This document shows, one piece after another, positions 1-12,282 of a stretch of 64,000 nucleotides of DNA (position 1 is the stretch's first letter; each line of letters starts with the position of its first letter). The notes beneath the pieces were generated by a model. It saw nothing but the letters and a program-made list of their open reading frames with translations. It had not been told where the DNA came from and did no database searches. The position numbers were made by a program, and so were the translations under genes. Source of the stretch: Batillaria attramentaria (Eukaryota > Mollusca > Gastropoda > Batillariidae); the NCBI GenBank assembly GCA_018292915.2, contig JACVVK020000470.1, positions 217,501 to 281,500 of the forward strand. The letters are read 5' to 3'.

Positions 1-275
1 GCAGTAAAAGCCGCTAAGCAACCGTCCATCTTGCCTGATTTTCGCTTACTGGGCCACAACCGAAAAAAGAGTTTTAAAAAAACAACAACAACAACAACGT
101 CGGATACTCGTGCGAGTACAAAATGTGTTACGCATGATCGGCGACCTTTGACCCCAGCGTGAAACCCGAGCGAGCAGATGTGCCCTTTGTCCTGCTGGAG
201 GGCAGCAATAAATTTGTTTTGTTTTTGTTTTTGTTGTTGTTGTTGTTGTTGTTTTGTTTTCCGATGAGATCACAC

Positions 276-411
276 CTTCGTTAGATGCCAGCTGCTTTTC
301 TAACTTCTCCACTCTGGTCGCCAGTTCCTTGCGGCTTGGGGCTTTGGAGTGGGCAGCAGGAAATATGGCGGCGGTAACTCCCGCTACCAGGAACAGTCCG
401 CACATCAGCAT
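276..411 (-). CDS. First coding exon of a secreted C1q-domain gene (partial, leaves window)
   Basis: The exon encodes a signal peptide (MLMCGLFLVAGVTAA from the ATG at 411) and a short charged helix rich in K, E and L. It closely matches the first coding exons of the two C1q genes at 35085 and 52201. A donor, AAG|GTGTGA, falls after 276. It leaves one base of a codon (phase 1), as in both paralogs. The C1q exon would lie to the left of base 1 and is not seen. An upstream in-frame ATG at 435 exists, but a conserved TGTGACAG just before the ATG looks like the acceptor of a 5' UTR intron, so 411 is preferred. The sequence at 441-475 matches the end of the 5' UTR intron of gene A. Function by family: secreted C1q-like lectin, probably immune. 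The exon is well supported; the donor is moderately supported. Confidence 0.65.
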
Positions 412-540
412 AGTGAGATGAAACCTGTCACACATGAACAATATCTCTCTTATACTATTGAAATGTACTCAGATGAACCATTTTTTTTTTTTTTTTTTTT
501 GTAAAATATTCACTATATATATATATAGACAGCAGAGAGG

Positions 541-892
<352 letters not shown>

Positions 893-961
893 GAACCACG
901 CTCTTGCGCGCGCGGACTGACCAGCGCTTGCACGGTTTACAGAGAGAGAGAGAGAGAGAGG

Positions 962-1125
962 GGGGGTGGGTGTTTGAGGGTTTGTCCTTTTCCACCACAT
1001 AGGGTGATATCAAAGACGGGGCAACGAGGAAAAAGCCAGCACAAATATTTGGCCCCAACCGGGATAGAACTCACGACCCGAGCATTAGAAGTCCAACGCT
1101 CTACCATTCGACCACCCCGGCTCCC
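962..1125 (-). mobile_element. tRNA-derived SINE, family 1 (copy 1)
   Basis: On the minus strand the head has a tRNA-like A box (tggtcgaatggtagag) and a degenerate B box. The body contains ggccaaatatttgtgctgg, and the tail contains ggtggaaaagga. GA repeats flank both sides, so insertion into a GA microsatellite is likely. Nine near-complete copies of this family lie in the window. Confidence 0.85.
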
Positions 1126-1500
1126 GAGAGAGAGAGAGAGAGGAGGGGGGAGATGGTCCGAGCGTTGGAAAAAAAAAAAGTTTCCACAGCGTTGTTATAG
1201 GAGAGACCAGCGTAAGAGGGAGGCTTTAAAGTCTCTCTGCTTGTAATGCCGCTGAGAGGGAAGACTGGCGCTTACGAAGCTCTACGGTTATTTGCCAGAC
1301 GGAAGGATGTTTCAGTTGACCATCACGGCCGTTTTCCTGACCTTGTGGCTTCTAATATTCGTGAAATACGACTTCATTTGAGCCTTATCTCTCAACAGTT
1401 CTTGCCTCCCACGGTACTTTTTAGTGTTTTTCGGATAGTTTTCTTCAAGTCACCATTATGCATTGTACCAATCCGGCCATGCTGTATATCAATCAGTTCA

Positions 1501-1676
1501 GGGTGGGTGGGTGGGTGTTTGGCAGTTTAACGTCCTTTTCCACCACATAAGGGTGATATCAAAGAGGGGGCAGTGAGAAAAAGGCCAGCACAAATATTTG
1601 GCCCCAACCGGGATTCGAACTCACGACCCGAGCATTCGAAGTCCAACGCTCTACCATTCGGCCACCCCGGCTCCCC
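1501..1676 (-). mobile_element. tRNA-derived SINE, family 1 (copy 2) with target site duplication
   Basis: This is a full-length copy with intact A box (ggccgaatggtagag) and B box (gttcgaatcc) on the minus strand. The 12-bp direct repeat tcaatcagttca at 1489-1500 and 1677-1688 is an exact target site duplication. Confidence 0.92.
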
Positions 1677-1688
1677 TCAATCAGTTCA

Positions 1689-3615
1689 GAAATGATCGCT
1701 CTTTCATATCACACTTAAGGTTTGGCATACTTATGCTTGAGGTAAGCACGGCGATCTTTAACTTTCTTGCTAAAAAAATAGATTTTTCCGGAAAAACAAC
1801 AAGAAATGCAAAAACTCAGAGAACAAAAATTCCATGATATCAAGTCATTCATGCTAAACTGTAATTTTCCATAAAAAACAAACTGTTTTGCAGCACATAT
1901 CCAAACTTGGGCCCATTTATACAACATTCATAGGTGTTACAACAGACTAGTTAACACCTGTCATCAATGCCCAAAACAGGATCACTTGAATGAATTCAAA
2001 CTAAAACCCAAATAAAAACACAATTTCGCCATAAGTATGTAATGAAATTTTTAGGCATTTGGCCTGTGTTAACTTCAGTTTCAGCTGTTACTGACATTTG
2101 TGTGTTTATGGACAGGTGAAAACAGGTGTGAACAGGTGCGTTCAAATCATCCACTAGAACGGAAATCCAGGAGACAGTTCTGTTTTCCTGTAAACACAAA
2201 TAAGTGTCACATGTCACTATCAGAGAACTCAGACGAACTCATAGTGGGCGCAAAACGGCTGTGGGTGAAGAATAAACAAACTTGCGAATTTCCAAGATGA
2301 CGGACGAAGGTAGCGTCGCAATGTAGCTCTTTCGTGTGCTTCTAAATGGCAGTCTGCGTCACAAACTTCTTTTTTTTCCACATGTACGTCATAAACATCT
2401 TTATCACCCATAGCAGCCTCTTTTTCTTTGATCTCTCCTGTGGAATAAGTGTCCGTATTGTACTAGTACTTGAGAAATCATGTGACACGGAGCACGACAT
2501 CACATGACAATCAGGCACGGTTCCCTGCAAAAAGGTTCTTTCTTTCAGACAGAAAGAACAGAGATACAGCCTTTTTGAAAAAAAAGAAAGAAAAAAAAAC
2601 CCATCGTCATCGATGAGCAAGTACATGTATTACTACTTTTCGGGGAGAACTCGCTCCACATGTCAACACCATCGACGACGAAACATTTTGACTCGGCATA
2701 TCGGTGTTTCCGACTTCATAAACTCGTTATTCAAGTACAAAACAACAGTAACCTGTAACTAGGAAGCAATCCTTACTCAAATTTCGGACAGTTTTAACCA
2801 GCACTTATCAAAAGTCGTTCTCAAAAAGTTCAGTCGAAGCTGGCGTCTCACCGACATGTATGCTGTTTACTGATTTGGCGACCGTGGCAAGCTGGACACC
2901 AATCCAGCTGCTCAAGTTCGAGACGGCAGCAGACTTTTGACCTACCAAACGCTGCGCTCTCAAGTCAAAAGCAATTTCAACGCTAGGAAACTCAAAACCT
3001 GTAACATAAAGCTGAACAGAATCGACTGAGTCGGTCGTCTGCTATCGGCGCAGAGAACGGCAGCGGATTCGTGGTCTAGATAGATCTCCGACTGAACAGA
3101 AGCTTCTTGAATCTTTTGAATCATGCATGCAGTTATAAAATGTAGCTCCTGGGGGGAAGGATACTTTAATCGGTGTACATGTACTACAAATATTAGAATA
3201 AACACTCACAAAGCTTCATATTTCGTGAAGAATCGCGACAGGAAGACTCCCGCTCGAACAGGCCCTAATCGTGCGTGAACAGACTGAGCTGTGCTTGATC
3301 GGTTTCGCACTCACCTCGCAAATTTACATTTCCTTGAAAGCGTTAGCATGTTTGTTTGTGTCTTTAGTGGAAGTTTAAAATTTGTGTTTTTGTTTGGATT
3401 TGAGTTCATGAGTGAACTGATACCGTCTTGCCAGCATAAAAAGGCGCACTTTATTCTGTTGGCGCCGTGCTCTGCCGGCGTACAAACTCGTTCGTCTGCT
3501 GTGTGCAGCTGCTGTCGACTGTCAGGTTTTACTAGGATAAACGTTCAAAATATACCATAAATTGGCCACAAAAAAGGATGATAAAGTGTTTTCTCGCCTG
3601 TAGTTTATTAAAATA
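1689..3615. other. Non-coding stretch, nothing recognised
   Basis: About 1.9 kb of mixed-composition sequence with no convincing exon, no long repeat and no recognisable element. The short open frames here have no family features. Confidence 0.5.
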
Positions 3616-3733
3616 ATTAGCAGTTATTCCCCATCAAGTTGTGGGATACCGACGAGTATTTTGATCCAAGACGCAAGTCTTCCATCAAAATATTCGTCGG
3701 TATCCCACAGCTGGATGGGGAATAACTGCTAAT
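3616..3733. repeat. Hairpin MITE-like palindrome (50-bp arms, 18-base loop)
   Basis: Bases 3616-3665 are a near-perfect inverted copy of 3684-3733 (outer end attagcagttattcccc). The loop is 18 bases. No target site duplication could be fixed with certainty. Confidence 0.85.
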
Positions 3734-3825
3734 TTACAGATACATATTTTATCCTAGTCCCCATGTAAGGGATGAACTACTGCTAGCAAAAGAAATAAGG
3801 TTAAATCAAGTCGTAAACGTTTCTC

Positions 3826-3906
3826 AAAATAAACATTTGTCTTGTCTTGTCTGGTCTTTGTCGGGTCTGGGTCTGGGTCTGTGTCTTGTCTTGTCTTGTC
3901 TTCATT
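3826..3906 (+). repeat. Retroposon-type tail: AATAAA followed by (TCTTG)n and (GGGTCT)n
   Basis: A polyadenylation-like AATAAAC is followed at once by short tandem TTGTC-type repeats. The form matches other retroposon tails in this window (31064-31090, 60548-60585). The body upstream is not recognised. Confidence 0.45.
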
Positions 3907-4035
3907 CTAACACGAATGCGATATCGATACATCCCTCTAGTAGTAGTTTGCTGCGGCAACGGTCTGTAGTCATTTTGGGTCTTCTCTCGACTAGGGTACG
4001 TATTTCCGGAAAATTTCCGCAGTTCTGGTGGTTTT

Positions 4036-4230
4036 GGGTTTTTTGTTTGTTTGTTTTTTTTTGTTTTTTTTTTTTTTTTTTTTTGGGTTTTTTTTTTTTG
4101 TTGTTGTTGTTGGAGGTTTTTTGCGGTTGTTTTTTTTTTGGTTGGTTTTTTTTTGGTTGTTTTTTTTTTGTTTTGTTTTTTGTTGTTGTTTTTTTGTTTT
4201 GTTTTTTTTTTTTTGGGGGGGGGGGGGGGG
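4036..4230. repeat. T/G-rich low-complexity tract
   Basis: About 200 bases of T runs broken by G, ending in a G run. The long frames on both strands here (poly-F/V or poly-K/N/Q) are compositional artefacts. Confidence 0.9.
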
Positions 4231-5048
4231 TAGGCTACGTACGTGAAACAACATGATGAAAATTCCAGCGCAGATCGTTTCTGGGGCCACATAGACGTTT
4301 TAGAGCTCTACAAAAACACGATCCTTCTCTAGCACGTCAAGACATCCGACTGGCGAGTGTCGGGAATATCCCTAACTCTTACGTCTACAAGGAATCGTGC
4401 GTGCCATACAAACGCATTCTCTCTCTGTGCGCTTTGTGCGTTAAAAAAAAAAAGAAAAAGAAACATAGTCCGAAAGCAAAACTGAACATCTTCTGATGCA
4501 AACCACACAGACACAATGGTGTCATTTGCCGCTGAGAACTCCTTCGTCCACATCCGCCGTCCACGGATGAGTCAGTAAGCGAGTAAGTACGGTTAACAGG
4601 TGTGCATAACATGCGGTTGATGTGTACCATCACTGTATATAGTCTTGATTCTTAAGGTCTATGTTGATTATACTCACGGATAAGTAGGTTACTGCTGAAG
4701 TTCAAAACTTTGTCGTATTCTCAACTTTGATGCTGGATGATCAAGTCTGCAGAAGTCGATGAAAACCCTGCGGCGGGTGTGTTCGGAATTTATATGTTAT
4801 TGAGACAATGACTGCGCAACAGATTGGAGCTGTGAGGGGTGTGGCATCTACGCAGTTGACGATTCCAAACCTTTGAAAACTGAGAGGCGGGACGAGTGAA
4901 AAATTGCCCTGTTTGCTCGACGCATTATTTGCCTGTTTACTAAATATACACCGCTCAGTCTTGTGATCATTTTCATCGACATTTTGTTAGGTGCGGCAGA
5001 TATCCATTTACATGTACTGGAAGCAAAACACAAAAGCATCGTGGGCAG
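4231..5048. other. Non-coding stretch, nothing recognised
   Basis: No exon, repeat family or regulatory element could be supported in this stretch of roughly 800 bases. Confidence 0.45.
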
Positions 5049-5354
5049 AATCTCCTTTGTTCTTGTCAAATCTATATCATTTTGTTGGCACTTGCGCTAC
5101 CCAAGCCTACCCCCCCCCCCCCCTTCCGCGCCCCCCCCCCCTCCCCCGCCACACACACACACACACACATACACACACACACACAGAAAGTTATATATAC
5201 GCAAGCCGCCCCCCACCCCCACCTCCACCCCCATCCGCCTCCCACCCCCTCTCTCGCCCAGAGTCATAAAACAAAAAACCATCATGGACTGAAATCTGAA
5301 TCCCTTTTGTTCGTGTTAAATCAATATCATTTTGTTGGCACCTGCGCTATCCTG
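5049..5354. repeat. 58-bp imperfect direct repeats flanking a C-rich/CA microsatellite block
   Basis: The segment ending tttgttggcacttgcgcta (about 5049-5100) is repeated with a few changes at about 5298-5350. Poly-C, (CA)n and CCACC tracts lie between the copies. Confidence 0.7.
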
Positions 5355-5777
5355 ATTGAAATTCACCGAAGCGTGGAACTTTCAAAAAAAATGCTCCCCG
5401 CATCACGCGACTGTTGTGGAGGCAGATGTTAGGGAGTAGTTTCCTAAATCAATGGACTATACATTACCAGAATGCCATATCACATGCACAGAATTTTTTG
5501 TTTTATTCTTAGTTTTTAGGATGATTATTTCAATAACTGCTGAACAGGCAATCTGTTAAGCGCATGCTTGTTGAAATAACATAGGTTTGGCCCGTCCAGT
5601 TATCGCATATTTGTTGTGATTTCTAATCTCTGCTGCCATGCACATTTAATATTTTAATTTACATGTACCAGTATATGTTGAAATATAATTCCGTTCACCA
5701 TGACATTACCGTTTGCATTGAGTTTAGTTTTGCGTGTGCGGCATGTTGCCCCCCTCCCCCCCCCCACCCACCCCAGC

Positions 5778-5779
<2 letters not shown>

Positions 5780-5813
<34 letters not shown>

Positions 5814-5915
5814 GATAACGATAACGATAACGATCCTTTATTTTACAACGGAAGAAGTTATAGGCATACAAAGACCATTTACAAACTTGCCGTTGCTCCA
5901 CTACCGTAAAAAAAA
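5780..5915 (-). repeat. (GA)n plus retroposon 3' end with (ATCGTT)n tail
   Basis: A third copy of the tail family found at 567-665, nearly identical through caacggaagaagtta. Downstream sequence at 5690-5740 (cattgagtttagtttt) recurs at 7260-7315, which marks another dispersed repeat. Confidence 0.6.
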
Positions 5916-5992
5916 GAAGATTCAAAAGAAGAATATGAAGGGAAGGATAAAAAAAAGTACATAAGAACTGGAAATCGCACACACCTAAACAC

Positions 5993-6099
<107 letters not shown>

Positions 6100-6275
6100 A
6101 TATGTGCAAGCTCGCGCGGCAAACATGATTATACACAAAACCATGATATCAGTTATGATGTACATACTCATGGAATTAGCGCAGGTTTATCATTATTTAT
6201 GTAAATTGCGTGACAGGTTTTGTTGGTAAGACGTGAACTTTGGTGAATGGGCAAGATGGGTGGATTGTGAATCAT

Positions 6276-7155
6276 TTATGCAGTTTCCAATGCCAGGTGG
6301 TTGAAGAGACTTTTCCTGAATGATGATTGCGATCCATTGCTAGTAATGCTTAGAGGGAGATTGTTCCAGAGAGAGGCACCGGAGAAGGAAAGACTTGATT
6401 TAAAAATATCTATCCTCGGACGTGGCGGTATAAAGCGTTGCGTTGATGAGGGATCGCGTGGATCAGACGAGGTAAAGAGGCTGCTGATGTACTGTGGCAG
6501 AACGCCTTTGCGGATTTTGAACATGAACATACCTTTGTTTAAGATCAGATGTTTCGGAATAGAGAGCATTTCTAGCTTTTGGAGTTTCTGGTCAGGTGTT
6601 AGTGTGGGGTCTGGAAGGATCAATTTTGCTGCTCTCCTGTGTAAGGAATTTAGTCTCTTCAGGTGGACATCACTGCATCCGTCCCAAATTGTGGACGAAT
6701 AGTCAATGTGGGGTTTAATATTGGCGGTATAAAACAATTTTCGAGAATCGCTGTCAATAAAGTGTTTCAATTTTGACAACATAAATAAATTTCTTGACAT
6801 AAGTTTACAGACTTTATCTATATGTGCTTGCCATTTCATCTGACTGTCAATGATTATACCCAGTAACTGATGTTCTGTGACTTGTTTAATGGGCTGGTTT
6901 TGGACAGACAAGCTGAGCGTATGTGGTTTGAGCTGATGTTTCTGACGTGTGGCAATGGCCATACACTCCGTCTTAGCTGGATTTAGTACCATAGAATTTC
7001 GGTGACACCAGTCAGACACGTCGTTTAAGCCCTGCTGTAATCGTTCACCAATTGTGTCGATGTTCTTGTCAGGCGTGTGAATGGTCGCATCGTCAGCGAA
7101 TAGGTCACATGACAACTTGTCACTTAGATGAAGCGGTAGGTCATTGATGTATAAA
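6276..7155 (-). pseudogene. 5'-truncated non-LTR retrotransposon reverse transcriptase, C-terminal part (Jockey/CR1-like)
   Basis: An open frame runs from a GA microsatellite junction near 7157 to a stop at 6276. It starts inside the reverse transcriptase just before the catalytic box, seen here as LFADDATIH (F-A-D-D), and continues through the thumb and the conserved C-terminal region (LWNNLPLSIT...FRKSLFNHL). Such ends are typical of Jockey/CR1-group LINEs. Endonuclease and fingers are missing, so this is a dead 5' truncation, although the remaining frame has no stop or shift and may be young. The roughly 100 bases below 6276 are probably its 3' UTR. Clade assignment is tentative. Confidence 0.85.
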
Positions 7156-7169
7156 CAGAGAGAGAGAGA

Positions 7170-7320
7170 GAGAGAATTATAATTATATAGTTTCGTTAAA
7201 CTCTCATAACAGCATTTTTTTTTTTTTTGTTTTTTTTTTTTTTACCCAAGCCTAAATCTGTTCACCGTGACATTACCGTTAATTTGCATTGAGTTTAGTT
7301 TTACGTGTGCGGTCTGTTTA
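7170..7320. repeat. Dispersed repeat copy (tatagtttcgtt..ctctcat)
   Basis: The segment tatagtttcgttaaactct followed by a T-run and acccaagcc recurs at 14685-14760 and 14800-14860, each time next to GA or CA microsatellites. Family not recognised. Confidence 0.55.
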
Positions 7321-7430
7321 TACATACAAAGCTGGAAAAGGGTTTACTGTAAAACAGAAACATAAGACTACATACAAGGCAGTACATGGAATGGAAAAAA
7401 TTGGCCAGTGTGTAGCATGACTGTGTCGTT

Positions 7431-7487
<57 letters not shown>

Positions 7488-7490
<3 letters not shown>

Positions 7491-7662
7491 CGGGGTGGCC
7501 GAATGGTAGAGCTTGGGACTTCCAATACTCGGGTCGTGAGTTCGTATCCCGGCTGGGGCCAAATATTTGTGCTGGCTTTTTCATCGTTGCCCTGTATTTG
7601 AATCACCCGTATGTGGTGGAAAAGGACGTTAAACCCTCAAACACCTACCCACTTACCCCCCC
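7488..7662 (+). mobile_element. tRNA-derived SINE, family 1 (copy 3)
   Basis: Plus-strand copy beginning gccggggtggccgaatgg with the typical tail ggtggaaaaggacgttaaa. CT repeats lie on both sides (7437-7487 and 7668-7685), consistent with insertion into a CT microsatellite. Confidence 0.88.
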
Positions 7663-7684
7663 CCCCCTCTCTCTCTCTCTCTCT

Positions 7685-8374
<690 letters not shown>

Positions 8375-8790
8375 GGAGCGGTCGGAGGTCTAGTGGTTAA
8401 GAGACTTGTCACCAATGCGAGAGGTCAGGGGTTCGAGTCCCTCTCGGGGCAAAGAATGTTTCCTTCTCGATTGTGGCACCCTTCATTCTAGCCGATCGTC
8501 GGGGGTTCTCTCCGGGTACTCCGGCTTCCTCCCCCTCTACTTTGGAAATGTTCAGCCCACCCCAAATTTGAAAAATAAATGCAATTTCTAAATTCCAAAC
8601 TTTAAATAACTGAGCTCACTCTTCGCACCACGTGATTGTAATGTGTTTATGTCCGGTGTGTGAGAGAATGCGTGTGATTTACGTGAGCGTGCGTGTTGGG
8701 TTCAGTTCGCGGCGCTTTGACCCGATTCATGAAATTGAGTAAAGCGCCTATACAATACTCATTATTATTATTATTATTATTACCAATATC
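8375..8790 (+). mobile_element. tRNA-derived SINE, family 2 (full copy) with (ATT)n tail
   Basis: The head reads like a tRNA, with tctagtggttaagag (A box) and gggttcgagtccc (B box). A long body of about 300 bases follows, containing gtgtgatttacgtgagcgtg. The 3' end contains aaagcgcctatacaatac and then (ATT)n. Related pieces lie at 14990-15235 (plus, 3' half) and 15842-16322 (minus). Confidence 0.85.
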
Positions 8791-8854
8791 ATTATGCCAG
8801 TGACCACTTTAACCTTTGTCCAGTTCTTATCAAACATGAAGCAGACTACGTCTA

Positions 8855-9025
8855 GGGAAGCCGGAATAGCCGAACGGTAGAGCGTTGGACTTTCAATGCC
8901 CGGGTCGTGAGTTCGAATCCCGGCTGCAGCCAAGTATTCGTGCTGGCCTTTTATCGTATGTTGCCCCGTCTTTGATATCACCCATACGTGGTGGAAAAGG
9001 ACGTTAAACTCCCAAACAACCAACA
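8855..9025 (+). mobile_element. tRNA-derived SINE, family 1 (copy 4)
   Basis: Plus-strand copy with A box (tagccgaacggtagag) and intact B box (gttcgaatccc). The tail is ggtggaaaaggacgttaaac. No clear target site duplication was found. Confidence 0.85.
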
Positions 9026-9380
9026 CTCGACTGTACGGCTAACAAATCATCACTTGTTCTGTATTAGCAACGAATAAACGATAAAACTGCGAGCGTTGAA
9101 CAGAATCAATGGGCGGTGCACGCAGCTGTGGTTTCAGTTTATCAATATCCAGCATAAAAACTAGTCCCTGCCTAAACGTACGTTGAACCCGTAACGATAT
9201 TGTTGGTTAGATTTGCCACGATGTTTCGCAGCCAACCAACCAACCAACCAAACCAACCAACTAACCAGCCGTTAACCAGTTATCAACAGTCTCATTTGAA
9301 GGCACTTATACTTTCGTTTTATTTGGCGAAACACACAAGTTTACTGTCCGAAATCCACGAACACTGTGCGACTCTAAGAC

Positions 9381-9486
9381 TTACTTACTTACTTACTTAC
9401 TTACTGACTGACTGACTGACTGACTGACTGACTGACTGACTGACTGACTGACTGACTGACTGACTGACTGACTGACTGACTTACTT

Positions 9487-9520
<34 letters not shown>

Positions 9521-9539
9521 TTACTTACTTACTTACTTA
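9381..9539. repeat. (TTAC)n-(TGAC)n-(TTAC)n compound tetranucleotide repeat
   Basis: About 160 bases of TTAC/TGAC units in a symmetrical block order, abutting a LINE end on the right. Confidence 0.95.
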
Positions 9540-9540
9540 G

Positions 9541-9980
9541 GCCCGTCACCCCCTACTGGGGTATAGGCCGCCTACAACAGTCCGCCAGAGTCCTCTGTCC
9601 TGGGCCATTGTCTCCAATTGTCTCCAGGTGTATCCCATCTTCCTGGTGTCTACCTCGAGATCGCGTCGCCAGGTGTTCCTCGGCCGTCCTCTCTTTAGCT
9701 TACCCTGGGGGTTCCATGTTAGGGCCTGTCTGGTGGTGTTGGACGCTGGCTTCCTAAGTGTGTGACAAGCCACCCCCATCTTCTTCTCCGGATCTCGTCT
9801 TCAGCTGGCAGCTCGTGTGTTCTCTGCCACAGGCCTGTGTTGCTGATGGTGTCTGGCCAGCGGATCTGGAGGAGCTGCTGATGAAGGTGTGAACTTTCCT
9901 GATGGTGGTCTTTGTTGGTCCTCCATGTCTCTGCGCCATACAGTAGAACTGACTTGACGTTGGAGTTGAATAGGCGACTC
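9541..9980 (-). pseudogene. 5'-truncated non-LTR retrotransposon 3' end (RTE-like)
   Basis: On the minus strand the fragment encodes, across two frames, the C-terminal region that ends many molluscan LINE ORF2 proteins: [10 protein letters not shown], then GKLKRGRPRNTWRRDLE and WRTVVGG just before the stop at 9546. A frame change near 9755-9780 breaks the reading frame. The reverse transcriptase core is absent. A related fragment, in better order, lies at 57172-57900. Confidence 0.8.
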
Positions 9981-10039
9981 TAAGAGAATTATCATTATTC
10001 ACACAGCCGTGTGCATTGAAAATACAGTCCAAGACTGTA

Positions 10040-10150
10040 AAGATTTTACCGAAAAGTCCGCCTGATGCGTTCTGATGTAGCCATGGTCAGGTGAAGTCAG
10101 TCAGCCTCCACGAGGAATCCAGAGGCGGTTGTCCACCAGTCTCCCCTGGT
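10040..10150 (-). pseudogene. Broken end of a C1q-domain exon with 3' UTR remnant
   Basis: Minus-strand codons 10150-10097 read TRGDWWTTASGFLVEAD and then stop. This matches the last residues of the C1q genes at 35435 and 59822 (RGDWWTSFTGFLVQAD). The sequence at 10040-10096 also resembles their 3' UTR. Upstream of the match the exon is replaced by a (CA)n microsatellite (10157-10227) and unrelated sequence, so the C1q fold is lost. It shows that C1q copies have been gained and lost here. Confidence 0.75.
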
Positions 10151-10153
10151 GCA

Positions 10154-10156
<3 letters not shown>

Positions 10157-10227
<71 letters not shown>
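10157..10227. repeat. (GT)n microsatellite followed by a G run
   Basis: A GT run of about 70 bases passing into about 13 G. Confidence 0.95.
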
Positions 10228-10535
10228 GGGGGGGGGGGGGTATTTTCACGCTGGCGGCAACATTACAGCAGTGCTGCAGCTTTGGTACTGTTGTGAGAGT
10301 GAAAGGCTGGGTTTGACTCTGGAGATCTTTCTTACGTAAAGGTTTGAGGCTTTGCTTCTGACAGGTGGTTATAGCTAAAGTGCCATGGTACATTATCAAT
10401 TGTGTACTGTCGCAATATTAATCATAATAATGATATTAATGAATCGTAATAATATGGCGCAAATACGCATAAAGTGACTCAATGCGCGTACTCCCGCACT
10501 CATACCCACACTCGTAACAACAAATATGCCACAAA

Positions 10536-10537
<2 letters not shown>

Positions 10538-10615
<78 letters not shown>

Positions 10616-10627
10616 GCGCGCGCGCGC
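10538..10627. repeat. (CA)n-(CG)n microsatellite
   Basis: A CA run passes into a CG run of about 26 bases. A long alternating purine-pyrimidine tract of this kind has Z-DNA potential. Confidence 0.95.
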
Positions 10628-11261
10628 AAACACTCACACTACATTTGAAGAGGAAACTTTCTTTATTCGAGATCGACTTTCAGTATGTTTACAAAACTGT
10701 CCAAGATGTTCTCCTTGCTTGACAAGTTACAAGTCACAGCTTATTCAACAAAAACAACAACAACAACAACAACGTAGTCGTCTCAAATCCATTATAAAAA
10801 GTCACATGAACGGTTACAAGTTCGATGACGGAAATAGAAAAGAAATGAAAACAGAAAAGAAAGAAAGAAAAAATCGTTATAGTAGAATTGCTATATTCAC
10901 TCGCGTCACATTCTCTGTTATATTTTGCTCTCATTCGCTTTTTGTCGAGTAACTGATAATGTTATAAAGCAAATGTAGCTATAGTTTTAGTTTGTTTTTC
11001 TTTAAATCGAAAAGAGATGACAAACGAAAAAAGTTGTACCGCGAAACCAGAGGCAGGGGTTAACGAAAAAAACTTTGTACAACGACCGTCTGACCAATCA
11101 AAACAGGCGTACTGAGAAATTATCACAAATTCATTTGCAACGGGGCGCACTGGGTGTGAGGTTATCGTTTGGCGCATGCGCGTTGGGTGAGGTTATTGCG
11201 GGGCGCGCGTGCACTGAGTAATCTCATCTTTCTACCCAGACGTTCGCTTGAGAAGAATCAA

Positions 11262-11322
11262 CGCCATTGGCTGATCCAGAAAACACTACGCTCTTTTGGC
11301 CAATCGGTGCTAGTATAAACTC
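11262..11322 (+). promoter_or_regulatory. Promoter-like cluster: inverted CCAAT, CCAAT and TATA box
   Basis: ATTGG (in ccattggctgat) is followed by ggccaatcgg and then, about 11 bases on, by tataaac near 11313. Order and spacing resemble a TATA/CCAAT core promoter. Downstream only a very short frame starts (ATG near 11441), so no gene can be attached to it. It may be chance or the promoter of a transposon. Confidence 0.3.
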
Positions 11323-11323
11323 A

Positions 11324-12186
11324 CGACGGTTAAATTGAAGTCGTCCCAAACATTCGCAAACATTAAATCTTCCCAAACATAATAAATTCTGGTTGTATCT
11401 AATGTGCTAAAAAGGAAAAGCCTGGCTAATACATTAAAACATGTCGTCGATTAAAGCGACTGCATCCAGAATGTTTGTTTGTTTCTTTGTTTGTTTCTTT
11501 TAAAAATGCTGTCTTTCTGGAGGCAGTAAGTAAGCAGCGATTAAGACAAACATTATGCTGAGCTAGTCAGGTCTCCTGCTACTTAAGATACGGGAATGTT
11601 TTTTTTTTCTTTTAATGTCAAGATAAATCAAAATCGGTTGACAGCAGAGCAAAGTTGATGAACAGGGGCATTTCCAGTCGTCAATCTGATCACATTGTAA
11701 TCATAGCTGTTTATTGGTTCATAAACATCTCTCTATTATAAGACTCCGTATCCGACATAATTACGATACTTGGGTTAAAAAAAACAAACAAAAAAACTAT
11801 AGCACTTTTGGGCTGGATGTAACCGGGTGGGTGGGTGTTTGGTGGTTTAACATCCACCCATCCATCCGGTTACATCCAGCTAAAAGCCGCTTGACAACAA
11901 AACAAAACAAAAGATCAAACAACAACAAAAAAGAAAAAAACGCAAAAGAAGAGCAAGATCCAAAAACGTTCTTTTTTTTTCTTTTTCTTTTTTCAAAATC
12001 TCTGTATTAAAAAAATGCCTTTTTTCTTTGGTATATACTGCTGGGTTATCGTGAAAGCTGTCTTTTGTAGTGCGCAGTACGTGCTCCTTGAGTTCTTTGC
12101 AAACCACGACGTCGAGAACGAGACTAGCCAGATGATGTAAGAGTCTGTGTATGTTCTCAGCTGATACCATGTATGTATCAATGCAT
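11324..12186. other. Non-coding stretch with a hairpin made around a SINE tail fragment
   Basis: Mostly unrecognised sequence. At 11812-11880, gctggatgtaaccgg and its inverted copy flank gggtgggtgggtgtttgg, which is the tail of SINE family 1. This forms a hairpin of about 70 bases. Confidence 0.6.
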
Positions 12187-12190
12187 ATGG

Positions 12191-12279
<89 letters not shown>
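12187..12279. repeat. (GT)n microsatellite, about 90 bp
   Basis: A long perfect GT run. Confidence 0.95.

Positions 12280-12282
<3 letters not shown>

Noticed and set aside
7490..7560. tRNA-like sequences with A and B boxes (also at 8377, 8857, 13405, 17874, 34208)
   Set aside because: They are heads of dispersed SINEs with attached bodies and tails and do not fold as clean tRNAs with intact acceptor stems, so they are not annotated as tRNA genes.
9393..9480. Possible telomere-like or structural repeat
   Set aside because: Simple TGAC tetranucleotide run bounded by TTAC; an ordinary microsatellite.
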